This document shows positions 17,144 through 26,818 of a stretch of 64,000 nt of DNA, piece after piece. How positions within the stretch are numbered: the first letter of the stretch is position 1; every line of letters begins with the position of its first letter. Origin of the DNA: Paenibacillus sp. YYML68 (GTDB lineage: Bacteria > Bacillota > Bacilli > Paenibacillales > NBRC-103111); assembly GCF_027923405.1 (NCBI RefSeq), contig NZ_BQYI01000001.1:2210501-2274500 (forward strand), in the 5' to 3' direction. The notes under the pieces are model-generated. The model searched no databases and was not told where the DNA came from. It saw only the letters and a list, made by a program, of their open reading frames with translations. A program made the position numbers and the translations under genes.

Positions 17144-17300
17144 ATATAACAACGTATTCACGCGGCGGGCTTGCGCCCTTGGTCTGCCAGAAGATAACTC
17201 GGAGAAGTGGACTCAGGCAGACAACCCTGCGAGGCTAAGTCTTCGACCCGGCGCTACGCGCCTTAAGCCTCTCGGGTTCGTGAATACGAAGACGTTATAT
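17144..17300 (+). repeat. attC site 16 (long class)
   Basis: R'' ATATAAC, L boxes GTATTCAC/GTGAATAC, R' GTTATAT; joins two family B cassettes. Confidence 0.9.
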
Positions 17301-17840
17301 GAAATCCGAAGCTGGACAAGGGAGAACCCCTCCGACCTAAGCAATCAAGAAGTGATTCACGACAAGGGTTGAGCATGAAGGAAGGAATGAGGACGAATAG
17401 TTAGTTGGAGCGTGGGGTGATTGTCCTCATTCTATCGGTCGTGAACCACAGATTGCTAGGTCGGCGCATAATTTCTTAATTTTTCAAGGCTCTTGTTCAA
17501 GATCGATTCTAAAAACCGTTCATAATAGTTAGTTGGACAACGTGTTACGTTGTTGTTTTGAAGTTTGTATATGAACGGTTAAGAATCGATTTTTTGATTT
17601 CATTGGCGAGGAAGCTTGGAATTTCATATACAGGAATGTAAACAAGTGGCGAGCATGGATGGTATAATATGTAGTAACCTTTAACGCAAGGGTTGCGTTA
17701 CTAATGTTTACTCCTAAAAGCCTGCCACTTGTTAAACCTGTATATGAAATTCCAAAGCGCAAAGAAGTAAATGAAATCAAAAGATGAACAAGAGCAACGA
17801 AAATTAAGAAATTATGCTGGGGTTTAGTCAGATGGACTTC
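17301..17840 (+). ncRNA. Cassette 17: candidate structured RNA, family B
   Basis: Subvariant with ACAGGAATGTAAACAAGTGGCG and GTAGTAACCTTTAACGC, also seen at 21536 and partly at 34657. All main stems are preserved. Confidence 0.6.
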
Positions 17841-17998
17841 ATATAACAACGTATTCACGCATCGGGGCTGCGCCCCTCGGTCTGCCGGAAGATGATTCGG
17901 AGAAGTGGATTCAGGCAGACAACCCTGCGAGGCTAAGTCTTCGACCCGGCGCTACGCGCCTTAAGCCTCTCGGGTTCGTGAATACAAGAACGTTATGT
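17841..17998 (+). repeat. attC site 17 (long class)
   Basis: R'' ATATAAC, L boxes GTATTCAC/GTGAATAC, R' GTTATGT. Confidence 0.9.
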
Positions 17999-18535
17999 GA
18001 AAGTCAACACGAAGTGTATCAAGAAGAAAGACCCAACCCAATCCATTGAGGTGAATATTCCCGACAAGCGAGAAGCGAGGAAGTGTGAATCAGGACAAGT
18101 TTGTTGTATCGGTGCTACTCGATAGGTCCTGCTTCTAGAGGTCGGGAACATTCGAATGGATTGGGTTGGTGCATAATTCCTTAATTTCTAATGCCCATGT
18201 TCGATCGAAAGAAGTTCATTCCTAATAGTTTGTTGACTAACGAGAATCGTTATTTATTGGTAGTATTAGGAATGAAGGGACGATCGAATCGATTTTGATT
18301 TCATAGGCAGGGAAGGGAGGAACTTTGATACAGGACGGTTGACAAGTGACAGCCAGTAGATGGGATCATGCGAGTAACCTGCCGCGCCAAGAATGGCGTG
18401 CTAATGTTTACTCTGGAGGAGGCTGTCACTTGTAAAACCTGTATCTAAGTTCCAAAACCCAAAGAAGCGAATGAAATCAAAATCGAACAAGGGCAAGAGA
18501 ATTAAGGAATTATGCGGGTAGCTCAGTTGACCATC
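17999..18535 (+). ncRNA. Cassette 18: candidate structured RNA, family A1
   Basis: First A1 body. Ends pair as GTTATGTGA-aa-GTCAAC with GTTGAC-ca-TCACATAAC. It keeps the A2 layout with other bases: AATCCATT/AATGGATT for AATCCATC/GATGGATT, and GAATATTCCCGAC/GTCGGGAACATTC for the 13-bp A2 stem. It carries TTGACA in GGTTGACAAGTGACAG where other copies have TTAACA. Confidence 0.6.
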
Positions 18536-18696
18536 ACATAACACCGTATTCACGCATCGGTCGCTGAAGCTCCCTCGGTCTGCCAGTAGATGATTCAGGG
18601 AAGTGGATTCAGGCAGACAATCCTGCGAGGCTAAGTCTCCGACCCGCCGCTCCGCGGCTTAAGCCTCTCGGATTCGTGAATACGAAGACGTTATCG
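18536..18696 (+). repeat. attC site 18 (long class)
   Basis: R'' ACATAAC, L boxes GTATTCAC/GTGAATAC, tip CCGCCGCTCCGCGG, spacer CGAAGAC, R' GTTATCG. Confidence 0.9.
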
Positions 18697-18722
18697 GAAA
18701 TTAATGTAAAGAGAAGATGAGT

Positions 18723-19178
18723 ATGATATTCCAGAGAAGTCTTTTCGTAAAGATTTTGTTTACTGCAATATTTATAGGATCAACATTATTATTGTATTTG
18801 TTTTTAAACCAAAATTTAGTAACCTTAATCATAGCAACCATTTTTTTGACTGTATTGACTTTAATAATTGGAATTAACTACAGAGTAAAAGACAATAAAG
18901 TTAGCAGATGTTTTTTTAGAATTGCTATTTCTGAAGTTAATATTAATGATATAAATTATATTGAGTTCTATAGAGAGGATAAGGTCGGACATTTTAGAAT
19001 TACAATAGCTAGTCCAGAAGAGGATGAATATAGAATTTGTTTTAATGATGGGAGTATAATTGTGATACCTTCCTATTATATGAACGGGAGTATGAGCATA
19101 GGAGACTTTCTGTGCAATAAATATAAGACCCCAAAGAAAATAACAACACGGACAAAATATTTTTCTGGAAACCCTTGA
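18723..19178 (+). CDS. Small membrane protein, unknown family (cassette 19)
   Basis: 151 residues. Two hydrophobic helices lie at the N-terminus (VKILFTAIFIGSTLLLYLF and LVTLIIATIFLTVLTLIIG), followed by a soluble, beta-rich domain of about 90 residues (YIEFYREDKVGHFRITIAS, YRICFNDGSIIVIPSYYM). This layout resembles bacterial membrane-anchored PH-like domains, but I cannot confirm the family. I chose ATG 18723, which has AGAGAAG about seven bases upstream; ATG 18717 abuts that motif. Cassette ends pair as GTTATCGGA ... TCCGATAAC with TTAATGT/ACATTAA inside. Confidence 0.65.
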   Translation: MIFQRSLFVKILFTAIFIGSTLLLYLFLNQNLVTLIIATIFLTVLTLIIGINYRVKDNKVSRCFFRIAISEVNINDINYIEFYREDKVGHFRITIASPEEDEYRICFNDGSIIVIPSYYMNGSMSIGDFLCNKYKTPKKITTRTKYFSGNP

Positions 19179-19214
19179 CTGACTAGCAAGTAACTCGAAG
19201 AGGACATTAACTTC

Positions 19215-19372
19215 CGATAACACCGCATTCACGCGGCGGGCTAGCGCCCTTGGTCTGCCAGGAGATAACTCGGGGAAGCGGAATCAGGCAGACAACCCTG
19301 CGAGGCTAAGTCTTCGACCCGGCGCTGACGCGCCTTAAGCCTCTCGGGTTCGTGAATGCAAGAACGTTAGGC
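19215..19372 (+). repeat. attC site 19 (long class)
   Basis: R'' CGATAAC (own start GTTATCG), L boxes GCATTCAC/GTGAATGC, R' GTTAGGC. Confidence 0.9.
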
Positions 19373-19391
19373 GAAATTGCTAGGGACAATG

Positions 19392-19423
19392 AAAATAAAA
19401 AAGCCTATCAGAGTATGATAGAC
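19392..19423 (-). terminator. Terminator of toxin-antitoxin copy 4
   Basis: Same hairpin and U-tract as at 3477, minus strand. Confidence 0.75.
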
Positions 19424-19428
19424 TTAAT

Positions 19429-19695
19429 TCAGGTCTTATAGACATCACCACGGGAGCCAATTTTTATTACATGGATTACTAATATTTCTTCTTCAACTGT
19501 GTAAACAACTCGATATGAGCCAACACGCAAACGGAAATCTTGGAATGTTCCTTGCATTCTTTTAATATCAAGTTCAGGATGGAAAGGATCTTCGGCTAAT
19601 ATTTGTAAGTGTTGTATAATTCGCGTTCGCATTTTCTTATCTAATTTCTGTAGGTACTTTAGTGCACTTTTATCAATTTCAATTGAGTAAGTCAT
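19429..19695 (-). CDS. RelE/ParE-family toxin (copy 4)
   Basis: Identical predicted toxin, about 9 kb away from the first three copies, again in a cassette with the short-class attC and again followed by a family B cassette. The cassette starts GTTAGGCGA-aa-TTGCT and ends CCAGCAA-ca-TCGCCTAAC; a single base differs at the start (TTGCTAGGG for TTGCTGGGG), the only change I noticed against copy 1. Role as for the copy at 3514. Confidence 0.88.
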   Translation of the reverse strand: MTYSIEIDKSALKYLQKLDKKMRTRIIQHLQILAEDPFHPELDIKRMQGTFQDFRLRVGSYRVVYTVEEEILVIHVIKIGSRGDVYKT

Positions 19696-19915
19696 CAATA
19701 ACGTCCTTAAGTTTTATGGTTTCACCACGCTTAAATGCTTCTTTTGCTTTTCTAATATCGTCTAGATCCTCCTGAGTTGTAGGTTCATCATCCCAAGGAA
19801 TAAACCGATGATCACTCTTGTGAATTAATTTTTCAAGAAAGTCAGCTGCCATCGGGAGAGCATCCTCAGGTAATTGTTGAATCAACTTATTAAGTTGGTC
19901 CTTTGTTACTGCCAT
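19679..19915 (-). CDS. Antitoxin (copy 4)
   Basis: Identical 78-residue antitoxin with TATAAT at 19949-19954 and a 17-bp overlap with the toxin. Confidence 0.8.
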   Translation of the reverse strand: MAVTKDQLNKLIQQLPEDALPMAADFLEKLIHKSDHRFIPWDDEPTTQEDLDDIRKAKEAFKRGETIKLKDVIDDLLN

Positions 19916-20016
19916 TTCAAGCACCACCTAATCAGGAAAGTTATTTTAATTATAGCATGAAATTAGAAAATCATGAATGGTGTTCTCGTGAGTAACTCGA
20001 AGAAGCCAGCAACATC

Positions 20017-20135
20017 GCCTAACACAGCATTCACGCATCGGGGCTGACGCCCCTCGGTCCGCGAGAAGTGTTTTCGAGGAAGAGGATTCAGCGGACAACC
20101 TCCTGCGGAGGTTCGTGAATGCAAGAACGTTATAT
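20017..20135 (+). repeat. attC site 20 (short class)
   Basis: R'' GCCTAAC, L boxes GCATTCAC/GTGAATGC, R' GTTATAT. Confidence 0.9.
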
Positions 20136-20676
20136 GAAATCCGAAGCTGGACAAGGGAGACCCCTCCGACCTGAGCAATCATGAAGTGATTCACGACTAG
20201 GGTTGAGCATGGAGGAAGGAATGAGGACGGAATAGTTAGTTGGAGCGTGGAGTGAATGTCCTCATTCTAACGGTCGTGAACCACAGATTGCTAGGTCGGC
20301 GCATAATTTCTTAATTTTTCAAGGCTCTTGTTCAAGATCGATTCTAAAACCGTTCATATTAGTTAGTTGGACAACGTGTTACGTTGTTGGTTTTGAAGTT
20401 TGCATATGAACGGATAAGAATCGATTATTGATTTCATTGGCGAGGAAGTGTGGAATTTCATATACAGGAACATAAACAAGTGGCGAGCAGCGATGGTATA
20501 ATATGGAGTAACCTTCCACGCAAGGGTTGCGTTATTCTAATGTTTACTCCTAAAAGCCTGCCACTTGTTAAACCTGTATATGAAATTCTAAAGAGCAAAG
20601 AAGAAAATGAAATCAAAAGATGAACAAGAGCAACGAAAATTAAGAAATTATGCTGGGGTTTAGTCAGATGGACTTC
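20136..20676 (+). ncRNA. Cassette 21: candidate structured RNA, family B
   Basis: Family B body, closest to the copy at 10821 (CATATTAGTTAG, GTTGGTTTTGAAG). Stems intact. Confidence 0.6.
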
Positions 20677-20835
20677 ATATAACACCGCATTCACGCTGCG
20701 GGCTGGCGCCCTTGGTCTGCTAGGAGATCATTCGGGGAAGCGGATTCAGGCAGACAACCCTGCGAGGCTAAGTCTGGCGACCCGGCGCTAACGCGCCTTA
20801 AGCCTCTCGGGTTCGTGAATGCAAGAACGTTATGT
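20677..20835 (+). repeat. attC site 21 (long class)
   Basis: R'' ATATAAC, L boxes GCATTCAC/GTGAATGC (not the GTATTCAC form usual after family B), branch tip GGCGACCCGGCGCTAACGCGCC, R' GTTATGT. Confidence 0.9.
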
Positions 20836-21374
20836 GAAAGTCAACACGAAGTGTATCAAGAAGAAAGACCCAACCCAATCCATTGAGGTGAATATTCCCG
20901 ACAAGCGAGAAGCGAGGAAGCATGAATCAGGACAAGTTTGTTGTATCGGTGCTACTCGATAGGTCCTGCTTCTAGAGGTCGGGAACATTCGAATGGATTG
21001 GGTTGGTGCATAATTCCTTAATTTCTAATGCCCTTGTTCGATCGAAAGAAGTTCATTCCTAATAGTTTGTTGACTAACGAGAATCGTTATGATTTGGTAG
21101 TATTAGGAATGAAGGGAACGATCGAATCGATTTTGATTTCATAGGCAGGGAAGCGAGGAACTTTGATACAGGATGGTTAACAAGTGACAGCCAGTGGATT
21201 GGATCATACGAGTAACCTGCCACGCCAAGAATGGCGTGCTAATGTTTACTCTGGAGGAGGCTGTCACTTGTAAAACCTGTATCTAAGTTCCAAAAACTCA
21301 AAGAAGCGAATGAAATCAAAATCGAACAAGGGCAAGGAAATTAAGGAATTATGCGGGTAGCTCAGTTGACCATC
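20836..21374 (+). ncRNA. Cassette 22: candidate structured RNA, family A1 (reference copy)
   Basis: Stems: AATCCATT/AATGGATT, GAATATTCCCGAC/GTCGGGAACATTC (one mismatch), CAGGAC/GTCCTG, CTATCGAGT-like pairing around GTATCGGTGCTACTCGATA, GCATAATTCCTTAATTTC with its complement before the 3' end, TCATTCCTAATA/TATTAGGAATGA, GGAACTTTGATACAGG with CCTGTATCTAAGTTCC (one mismatch) and ACAAGTGACAGCC/GGCTGTCACTTGT. No gene. Confidence 0.6.
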
Positions 21375-21535
21375 ACATAACACCGTATTCACGCATCGGT
21401 CGCTGAAGCTCCCTCGGTCTGCCGGTAGATGATTCAGGGAAGTGGATTCAGGCAGACAATCCTGCGAGGCTAAGTCTCCGACCCGCCGCTACGCGGCTTA
21501 AGCCTCTCGGATTCGTGAATACGAAGACGTTATAT
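21375..21535 (+). repeat. attC site 22 (long class)
   Basis: R'' ACATAAC, L boxes GTATTCAC/GTGAATAC, tip CCGCCGCTACGCGG, R' GTTATAT. Confidence 0.9.
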
Positions 21536-22075
21536 GAAATCCGAAGCTGGACAAGGGAGAACCCCTCCGACCTAAGCAATCAAGAAGTGATTCACGACAA
21601 GGGTTGAGCATGAAGGAAGGAATGAGGACGAATAGTTAGTTGGAGCGTGGAGTGACTGTCCTCATTCTAACGGTCGTGAACCACAGATTGCTAGGTCGGC
21701 GCATAATTTCTTAATTTTTCAAGGCTCTTGTTCAAGATCGATTCTAAAAACCGTTCATAATAGTTAGTTGGCCAACGTGTTACGTTGTTGATTTTGAGGT
21801 TTGTATATGAACGGTTAGGAATCGATTTTTGATTTCATTGGCGAGGAAGCGTGGAATTTCATATACAGGAATGTAAACAAGTGGCGAGCATGGATGGTAT
21901 AATATGTAGTAACCTTTAACGCAAGGGTTGCGTTACTAATGTTTACTCCTAAAAGCCTGCCACTTGTTAAACCTGTATATGAAATTCCAAAGCGCAAAGA
22001 AGTAAATGAAATCAAAAGATGAACAAGAGCAACGAAAATTAAGAAATTATGCTGGGGTTTAGTCAGATGGACTTC
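21536..22075 (+). ncRNA. Cassette 23: candidate structured RNA, family B
   Basis: Same subvariant as 17301, with TTGGCCAACGTG in place of TTGGACAACGTG and GTTAGGAATCGAT in the downstream strand of the CCGTTCATA stem region. Confidence 0.6.
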
Positions 22076-22233
22076 ATATAACAACGTATTCACGCATCGG
22101 GGCTGCGCCCCTCGGTCTGCCGGAAGATGATTCGGAGAAGTGGATTCAGGCAGACAACCCTGCGAGGCTAAGTCTTCGACCCGGCGCTACGCGCCTTAAG
22201 CCTCTCGGGTTCGTGAATACAAGAACGTTAGGT
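22076..22233 (+). repeat. attC site 23 (long class)
   Basis: R'' ATATAAC, L boxes GTATTCAC/GTGAATAC, R' GTTAGGT. Confidence 0.9.
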
Positions 22234-22271
22234 GAAATTCCTGTTGAATAATAAATATCTAAAGCACAAGA

Positions 22272-22299
22272 AAATAAAAAAGGCACTTAGAGGAGTGCC
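22272..22299 (-). terminator. Rho-independent terminator (cassette 24)
   Basis: On the minus strand GGCACTCCTCTAAGTGCC is followed by TTTTTTATTTTC, just after the stop of the gene that reads leftward. Confidence 0.8.
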
Positions 22300-22308
22300 A
22301 GGATGAAA

Positions 22309-22569
22309 CTAACTGTTGGGACTTTGTAATTTTTCAACAATAGATTCATGTTCAATAGATCTTAAGGCTAATTTTTCAAGAATGCTTTCGTGTCGATCTT
22401 GTCCATCTTGTAAAGCCTTAATATGTCCAATTACTTTATGAAGATCCATTGACATTGCATCTATTTTTGCGTCTGATTCGTCAACTCGATTTCTTACTGC
22501 AGTCATTAATGAGTTTAGTTCTTTTAATTGTTCAAGTATTAGGTCAAGTTTATCCACATAATTCACCAC
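22309..22569 (-). CDS. Small coiled-coil protein, unknown family (cassette 24)
   Basis: 86 residues, almost entirely helical with heptad-like spacing of hydrophobics (LDLILEQLKELNSLMTAVRNRVDESDAKIDAMSMDLHKVIGHIKALQ), so probably a homo-oligomeric coiled coil. No membrane segment or enzyme motif. It reads against the cassette direction and has its own terminator, so it probably also has its own promoter. The start is a GTG after a GGGTGG stretch; an inner ATG is possible. Cassette ends pair as GTTAGGTGA-aa-TTCCTG with CAGGAA-ca-TCACCTAAC. Confidence 0.7.
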   Translation of the reverse strand: MVNYVDKLDLILEQLKELNSLMTAVRNRVDESDAKIDAMSMDLHKVIGHIKALQDGQDRHESILEKLALRSIEHESIVEKLQSPNS

Positions 22570-22831
22570 CCAGAAATATTAAGAACATTATAACAGAGGA
22601 TATACAAATCATAAAGAAAGAAAGTTTAAGGCTCAACACAATAATCAGTGCTAGACAGCTCGAAGCAAAGAATTACATCACAGAACTTTTTATGAAAATC
22701 GATTTCATCTCTAACATTATGGGGTAACTAAAGGAAGGTTCACGTCAAGCGATGATTTCGAGCTGGAGTCAAGTTTATATGAAGAGATAAAACAAAGCAT
22801 ATGCAGTTGACTCGAAGAAGTCAGGAACATC

Positions 22832-22990
22832 ACCTAACACCGCATTCACGCTTCGGGCTGACGCCCTCGGTCTGCCAGAAGATAATTCGGGGAAGTTGAT
22901 TCAAGCAGACAACCCTGCGAGGCTAAGTCTGGCGACCCGGCGCTGACGCGCCTTAAGCCTCTCGGGTTCGTGAATGCAAGAACGTTATGT
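22832..22990 (+). repeat. attC site 24 (long class)
   Basis: R'' ACCTAAC (own start GTTAGGT), L boxes GCATTCAC/GTGAATGC, R' GTTATGT. Confidence 0.9.
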
Positions 22991-23180
22991 GAAAGTCAAC
23001 ACGAAGTGTATCAAGAAGAAAGACCCAACCCAATCCATTGAGGTGAATATTCCCGACAAGCGAGAAGCGAGGAAGCATGAATCAGGACAAGTTTGTTGTA
23101 TCGGTGCTACTCGATAGGTCCTGCTTCTCGGTGTTTGTCAATATAGTTGTCGTGAATCTTTGAAAATTAAATAGAGTCAA

Positions 23181-24251
23181 TCAGGCTTGTGTCGCCGTTG
23201 TTGTAGCTATGGAGTGCTGGACTTTCTCGGGATTAAGATACACTCGTTCGTCTAGACTCCAGTTCCTTATCTTCCCGGACCACCGCCTTGGGTTGTCCTG
23301 TCTAGCTTGTTCGTACACTCGCTTTCTCTTCTCAAAAATCTGTTCAGCAAGTCCCTTATGCCTTTGGTTAGGGGTCAGGAAATTAAGCCCGCTGTGGTGA
23401 TGCTCAGTGTTATACCAATGGACGAACTTCCGTACCCATTCACGGGCTTCTGTCGTCGACTTAAATCCATGTAACGGGTAGCTGGGGCGGTATTTGCAGG
23501 TGCGAAACACCGACTCGGCGTAAGGGTTATCGTTGCTGACACGCGGCCTGCTTTTGGAGGGCGTGATTCCTAGGCTGTATAACGTTTCAAGTAGAGTGGC
23601 ACCCTTCATCGGACTCCCGTTATCCGAATGCAGGACCAGCGGCTCCTTGCGCACAACACACTGTTCGCTCAGGACCGTTCGACGAACCAATGTGCTCGCA
23701 TGCTCCGCGGATTCTTCATTCCATACCTCCCAGCCTACGATTTTTCGGCTGAATAGATCCAGGATGAGATAGAGGTAGTAGAATAAACCCTTCACAGGAC
23801 CAGGCAGCCAGGTGATGTCCCACATCCACACTTGGTTGGCCGCCACAGCACAATGGCTCGTTAACGGCTTCGAAACAGGCTTCTTACTGCGACCTCGATG
23901 GTGCTGCTGTCCATGAGCATGCATTACGCGATAGAATGTCGATTCGGACGCCATGTAGACACCCTCATCAGCCAGTCGTGGTACGATTTGGCTAGGTGGA
24001 AGGCTCTTGTATGCCGGCTGATTCACGACCTCGATAATCTGTTGTCGTTCCACTTCACTTAGCTTGTGGGATGGGGCAGGCCTTACCGCATGCGGCCGTT
24101 GATCCTCTTGCGGTGCGCCCTCTTTGCGCCACCGCTGCAAGGTCCGCTGCGTTAATCCGATCTCTTGGCATGCCGCCTCTTCTTTGGCTCCAGCATCTAC
24201 TGCTTCTTGGATCAGTTCCATGGCCATTCGTCGATCTGAGGCACTGATCAT
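23181..24251 (-). CDS. IS3-family transposase OrfB (DDE integrase core)
   Basis: 356-residue catalytic subunit. An N-terminal helix-turn-helix-like part (CQEIGLTQRTLQRWRKEG) is followed by the rve-type core: VWMWDITWLPGP with the first aspartate, LHSDNGSPMKG with the second, and DNPYAESVFRTCKYRP with the glutamate; then WYNTEHHHSGLNFLTPNQRHKG, common in the family. It overlaps orfA by four bases (ATGA), so it may be made by coupling or by the frameshift used in other IS3 elements. Confidence 0.93.
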   Translation of the reverse strand: MISASDRRMAMELIQEAVDAGAKEEAACQEIGLTQRTLQRWRKEGAPQEDQRPHAVRPAPSHKLSEVERQQIIEVVNQPAYKSLPPSQIVPRLADEGVYMASESTFYRVMHAHGQQHHRGRSKKPVSKPLTSHCAVAANQVWMWDITWLPGPVKGLFYYLYLILDLFSRKIVGWEVWNEESAEHASTLVRRTVLSEQCVVRKEPLVLHSDNGSPMKGATLLETLYSLGITPSKSRPRVSNDNPYAESVFRTCKYRPSYPLHGFKSTTEAREWVRKFVHWYNTEHHHSGLNFLTPNQRHKGLAEQIFEKRKRVYEQARQDNPRRWSGKIRNWSLDERVYLNPEKVQHSIATTTATQA

Positions 24252-24745
24252 GCGTCCTCTTGGTCCCCCCAGATCGACTGTGCCTTTTTTCGCAGCACGA
24301 GAAGCGCTGCCGTTTCGGCTAGAGCAGCTTCCTTTCGTTTTAACTCCCGAGTGAGCGTCTTCATTTCTCGCTCTTTAGTTCGGAGTTCTTTTTGCAGCTG
24401 GGATGCCTGTTGGGCGAGTCCACCATTGGCTTGCATACAAGCATCCCGCCAAGCTTCAATCTGTTCTGCGTAGAGTCCTTTGGCACGACAGTATTCGGCC
24501 AGTTCGACTTCGCTCAACGTAGCGGTTTCCAGCACAATCGAAAACTTATCCCGACTACTCCATTTCTCGGGCTCTGCTCCGCCACCTGGAACGACAGCGC
24601 CGTTCGCTCGGGCTTCTTTTTGCCACTTGTACAGCGTCCCTTCGGACAGGCCGCTGTCTCTTGCAATCTGACTCACAGATTCATTATGCGGGGGGATCAT
24701 TCGTAGTTGTATGTTGCGTTTCAATTCCTCACTGTATCTAGCCAT
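24248..24745 (-). CDS. IS3-family OrfA (DNA-binding subunit)
   Basis: 165-residue helix-turn-helix protein: SVSQIARDSGLSEGTLYKWQKEARANG binds the element ends. A second helix-turn-helix-like segment follows, then a long charged coiled coil (LQKELRTKEREMKTLTRELKRKEAAL) that would mediate pairing with OrfB. Intact here, whereas the sister copy at 42282 has an early stop. Confidence 0.9.
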   Translation of the reverse strand: MARYSEELKRNIQLRMIPPHNESVSQIARDSGLSEGTLYKWQKEARANGAVVPGGGAEPEKWSSRDKFSIVLETATLSEVELAEYCRAKGLYAEQIEAWRDACMQANGGLAQQASQLQKELRTKEREMKTLTRELKRKEAALAETAALLVLRKKAQSIWGDQEDA

Positions 24746-25224
24746 CGTCCGTCACCTCTGCCTCTCTGGTTCTACTATACTTTTTATCGAGGGGTACGAC
24801 AACTATTGTGACACAGGGGGTTCTAGAGGTCGGGAACATTCGAATGGATTGGGTTGGTGCATAATTCCTTAATTTCTAATGCCCTTGTTCGATCGATAGA
24901 AATTCATTCCTAATAGTTTGTTGACTAACGAGAATCGTTATGTTTTGGTAGTATTAGGAATGAAGGGGGCGATCGAATCGATTTTGATTTCATAGGCAGG
25001 GAAGCGAGGAACTTAGATACAGGACGGTTAACAAGCGACAGCCAGTGGATTGTATCATACGAGTAACCTGCCACGCCAAGAATGGCGTGCTAATGTTTAC
25101 TCTGGAGGAGGCTGTCACTTGTAAAACCTGTATCTAAGTTCCAAAACTCAAAGAAGCGAATGAAATCAAAATCGAACAAGGGCAAAGGAATTAAGGAATT
25201 ATGCGGGTAGCTCAGTTGACCATC

Positions 25225-25387
25225 ACATAACACCGTATTCACGCATCGGTCGCTGAAGCTCCCTCGGTCTGCCGGTAGATGATTCAGGGAAGTGGATTCA
25301 GGCAGACAACCCTGCGAGGCTAAGTCTTCGACCCAGTCGCTCCGCTCCTTTAAGCCTCTCGGGTTCGTGAATACAAGAACGTTAAGT
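25225..25387 (+). repeat. attC site 25 (long class)
   Basis: R'' ACATAAC (own start GTTATGT at 22984, across the IS3), L boxes GTATTCAC/GTGAATAC, R' GTTAAGT. Confidence 0.9.
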
Positions 25388-25923
25388 GAAAGCCAGCCCG
25401 AAGTAAATCATGAAGAAGATCCCAACCCAATCCATCAAGAGGTTGATCCCGACCTGGGAGAAGCGAGTAAGTGTGAATCAGGACAAGTTAGTTTGATCGA
25501 TGCAATTCGATCAATCCTGCTTCTAGAAGTCGGGATCAACCGGATGGATTGAGTTGGGGCATAATTCCTTAATTTCTAATGCCCTTGTTCGATCGATTCA
25601 GTTTCATTCCTAATAGTTAGTTGACACCCGATTCTCGATGTTGTGTTGGAGGTATGAGGAATGAAGGAATCGATCGAGGATTTTGATTTCATAGGCAGTG
25701 GAGCGAGGAACTTAGATACAGGATGGTTAACAAGTGACAGTCAGTAGGATGGATCATACGAGTAACCTGCCACGCCAAGAATGTCGTGCTAATGTTTACT
25801 CTGGAGGAGTCTGTCACTTGTAAAACCTGTATCTAAGTTCCCAAACGCAAAGAAGTGAATGAAATCAAAATCGAACAAGGGCAAGGAAATTAAGGAATTA
25901 TGCGGGTAGCTCAGCTGGCCATC
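25388..25923 (+). ncRNA. Cassette 26: candidate structured RNA, family A2
   Basis: A2 body with GTTGATCCCGAC/GTCGGGATCAAC perfect and the inner stem strand changed to GATCGATGCAATTCGATC. CTGTGTTGGAGG replaces the usual loop. Stems intact. Confidence 0.6.
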
Positions 25924-26086
25924 ACTTAACACCGTATTCACGCATCGGGGCTGCGCCCCTCGGTCTGCCGGAAGATTTTTCGAAGTAGCGGATTCAGCAG
26001 ACAACCCTGCACTGGCTAAGTCTGACGACCCGCTCGCTAACGCTCACTTAAGCCAGTGAGGGTTCGTGAATACAAGAACGTTATAT
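25924..26086 (+). repeat. attC site 26 (long class, variant branch)
   Basis: R'' ACTTAAC, L boxes GTATTCAC/GTGAATAC. The branch stem is CACTGGCTAAG/CTTAAGCCAGTG instead of GAGGCTAAG/CTTAAGCCTC, with both strands changed together. R' GTTATAT. Confidence 0.9.
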
Positions 26087-26628
26087 GAAATCCGAAGCTG
26101 GACAAGGGAGAACCCCTCCGACCTGAGCAATCATGAAGTGATTCACGACTATGGTTGAGCATGGAGGAAGGAATGAGGACGGAATAGTTAGTTGGAGCGT
26201 GGAGTGATTGTCCTCATTCTAACGGTCGTGAACCACAGATTGCTAGGTCGGCGCATAATTTCTTAATTTTTCAAGGCTCTTGTTCAAGATCGATTCTAAA
26301 ACCGTTCATATTAGTTAGTTGGACAACGTGTTACGTTGTTGGTTTTGAAGTTTGTATATGAACGGAGAAGAATCGATTATTTATTTCATTGGCGAGGAAG
26401 TGTGGAATTTCATATACAGGAACATAAACAAGTGGCGAGCAGCGATGGTATAATATGGAGTAACCTTCCACGCAAGGGTTGCGTTATTCTAATGTTTACT
26501 CCTAAAAGCATGCCACTTGTTAAACCTGTATATGAAATTCTAAAGAGCAAAGAAGAAAATGAAATCAAAAGATGAACAAGAGCAACGAAAATTAAGAAAT
26601 TATGCTGGGGTTTAGTCAGATGGACTTC
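26087..26628 (+). ncRNA. Cassette 27: candidate structured RNA, family B
   Basis: Family B body. Differences from 7896 include GAACGGAGAAGAATCG and AAAGCATGCCACTTG, with the 16- and 17-bp stems unchanged. Confidence 0.6.
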
Positions 26629-26787
26629 ATATAACACCGCATTCACGCTGCGGGCTGGCGCCCTTGGTCTGCTAGGAGATCATTCGGGGAAGCGGATTCA
26701 GGCAGACAACCCTGCGAGGCTAAGTCTGGCGACCCGGCGCTAACGCGCCTTAAGCCTCTCGGGTTCGTGAATGCAAGAACGTTAGGC
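26629..26787 (+). repeat. attC site 27 (long class)
   Basis: R'' ATATAAC, L boxes GCATTCAC/GTGAATGC, R' GTTAGGC. Confidence 0.9.
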
Positions 26788-26818
26788 GTAATTTCCGAAA
26801 CCAATAGGAGGAAGATCA

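Larger units (their letters stand above)
23129..24820 (-). mobile_element. IS3-family element, copy 1 (intact)
   Basis: 1692 bp with ends related to TGTGTCACAATAGTTGTCG and a 4-bp duplication TTCT (23125-23128, 24821-24824). Two genes, orfA and orfB, on the minus strand. The empty site CTGCTTCTAGAGG is seen in sister A1 cassettes. Confidence 0.93.
22991..25224 (+). ncRNA. Cassette 25: candidate structured RNA, family A1, split by IS3
   Basis: Removing the IS3 element and one TTCT gives a normal A1 body, nearly identical to the one at 27521. The insertion lies in the GGTCCTGCTTCTAGAGGTCGGG region between two stems. Confidence 0.6.

Noticed and set aside
20458-20694. A 78-residue hydrophobic minus-strand frame repeated in every family B copy
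   Set aside because: It starts inside attC, lies antisense to the long stems, and its length changes between copies (78, 92, 109 residues) through small indels, so the frame is not maintained.
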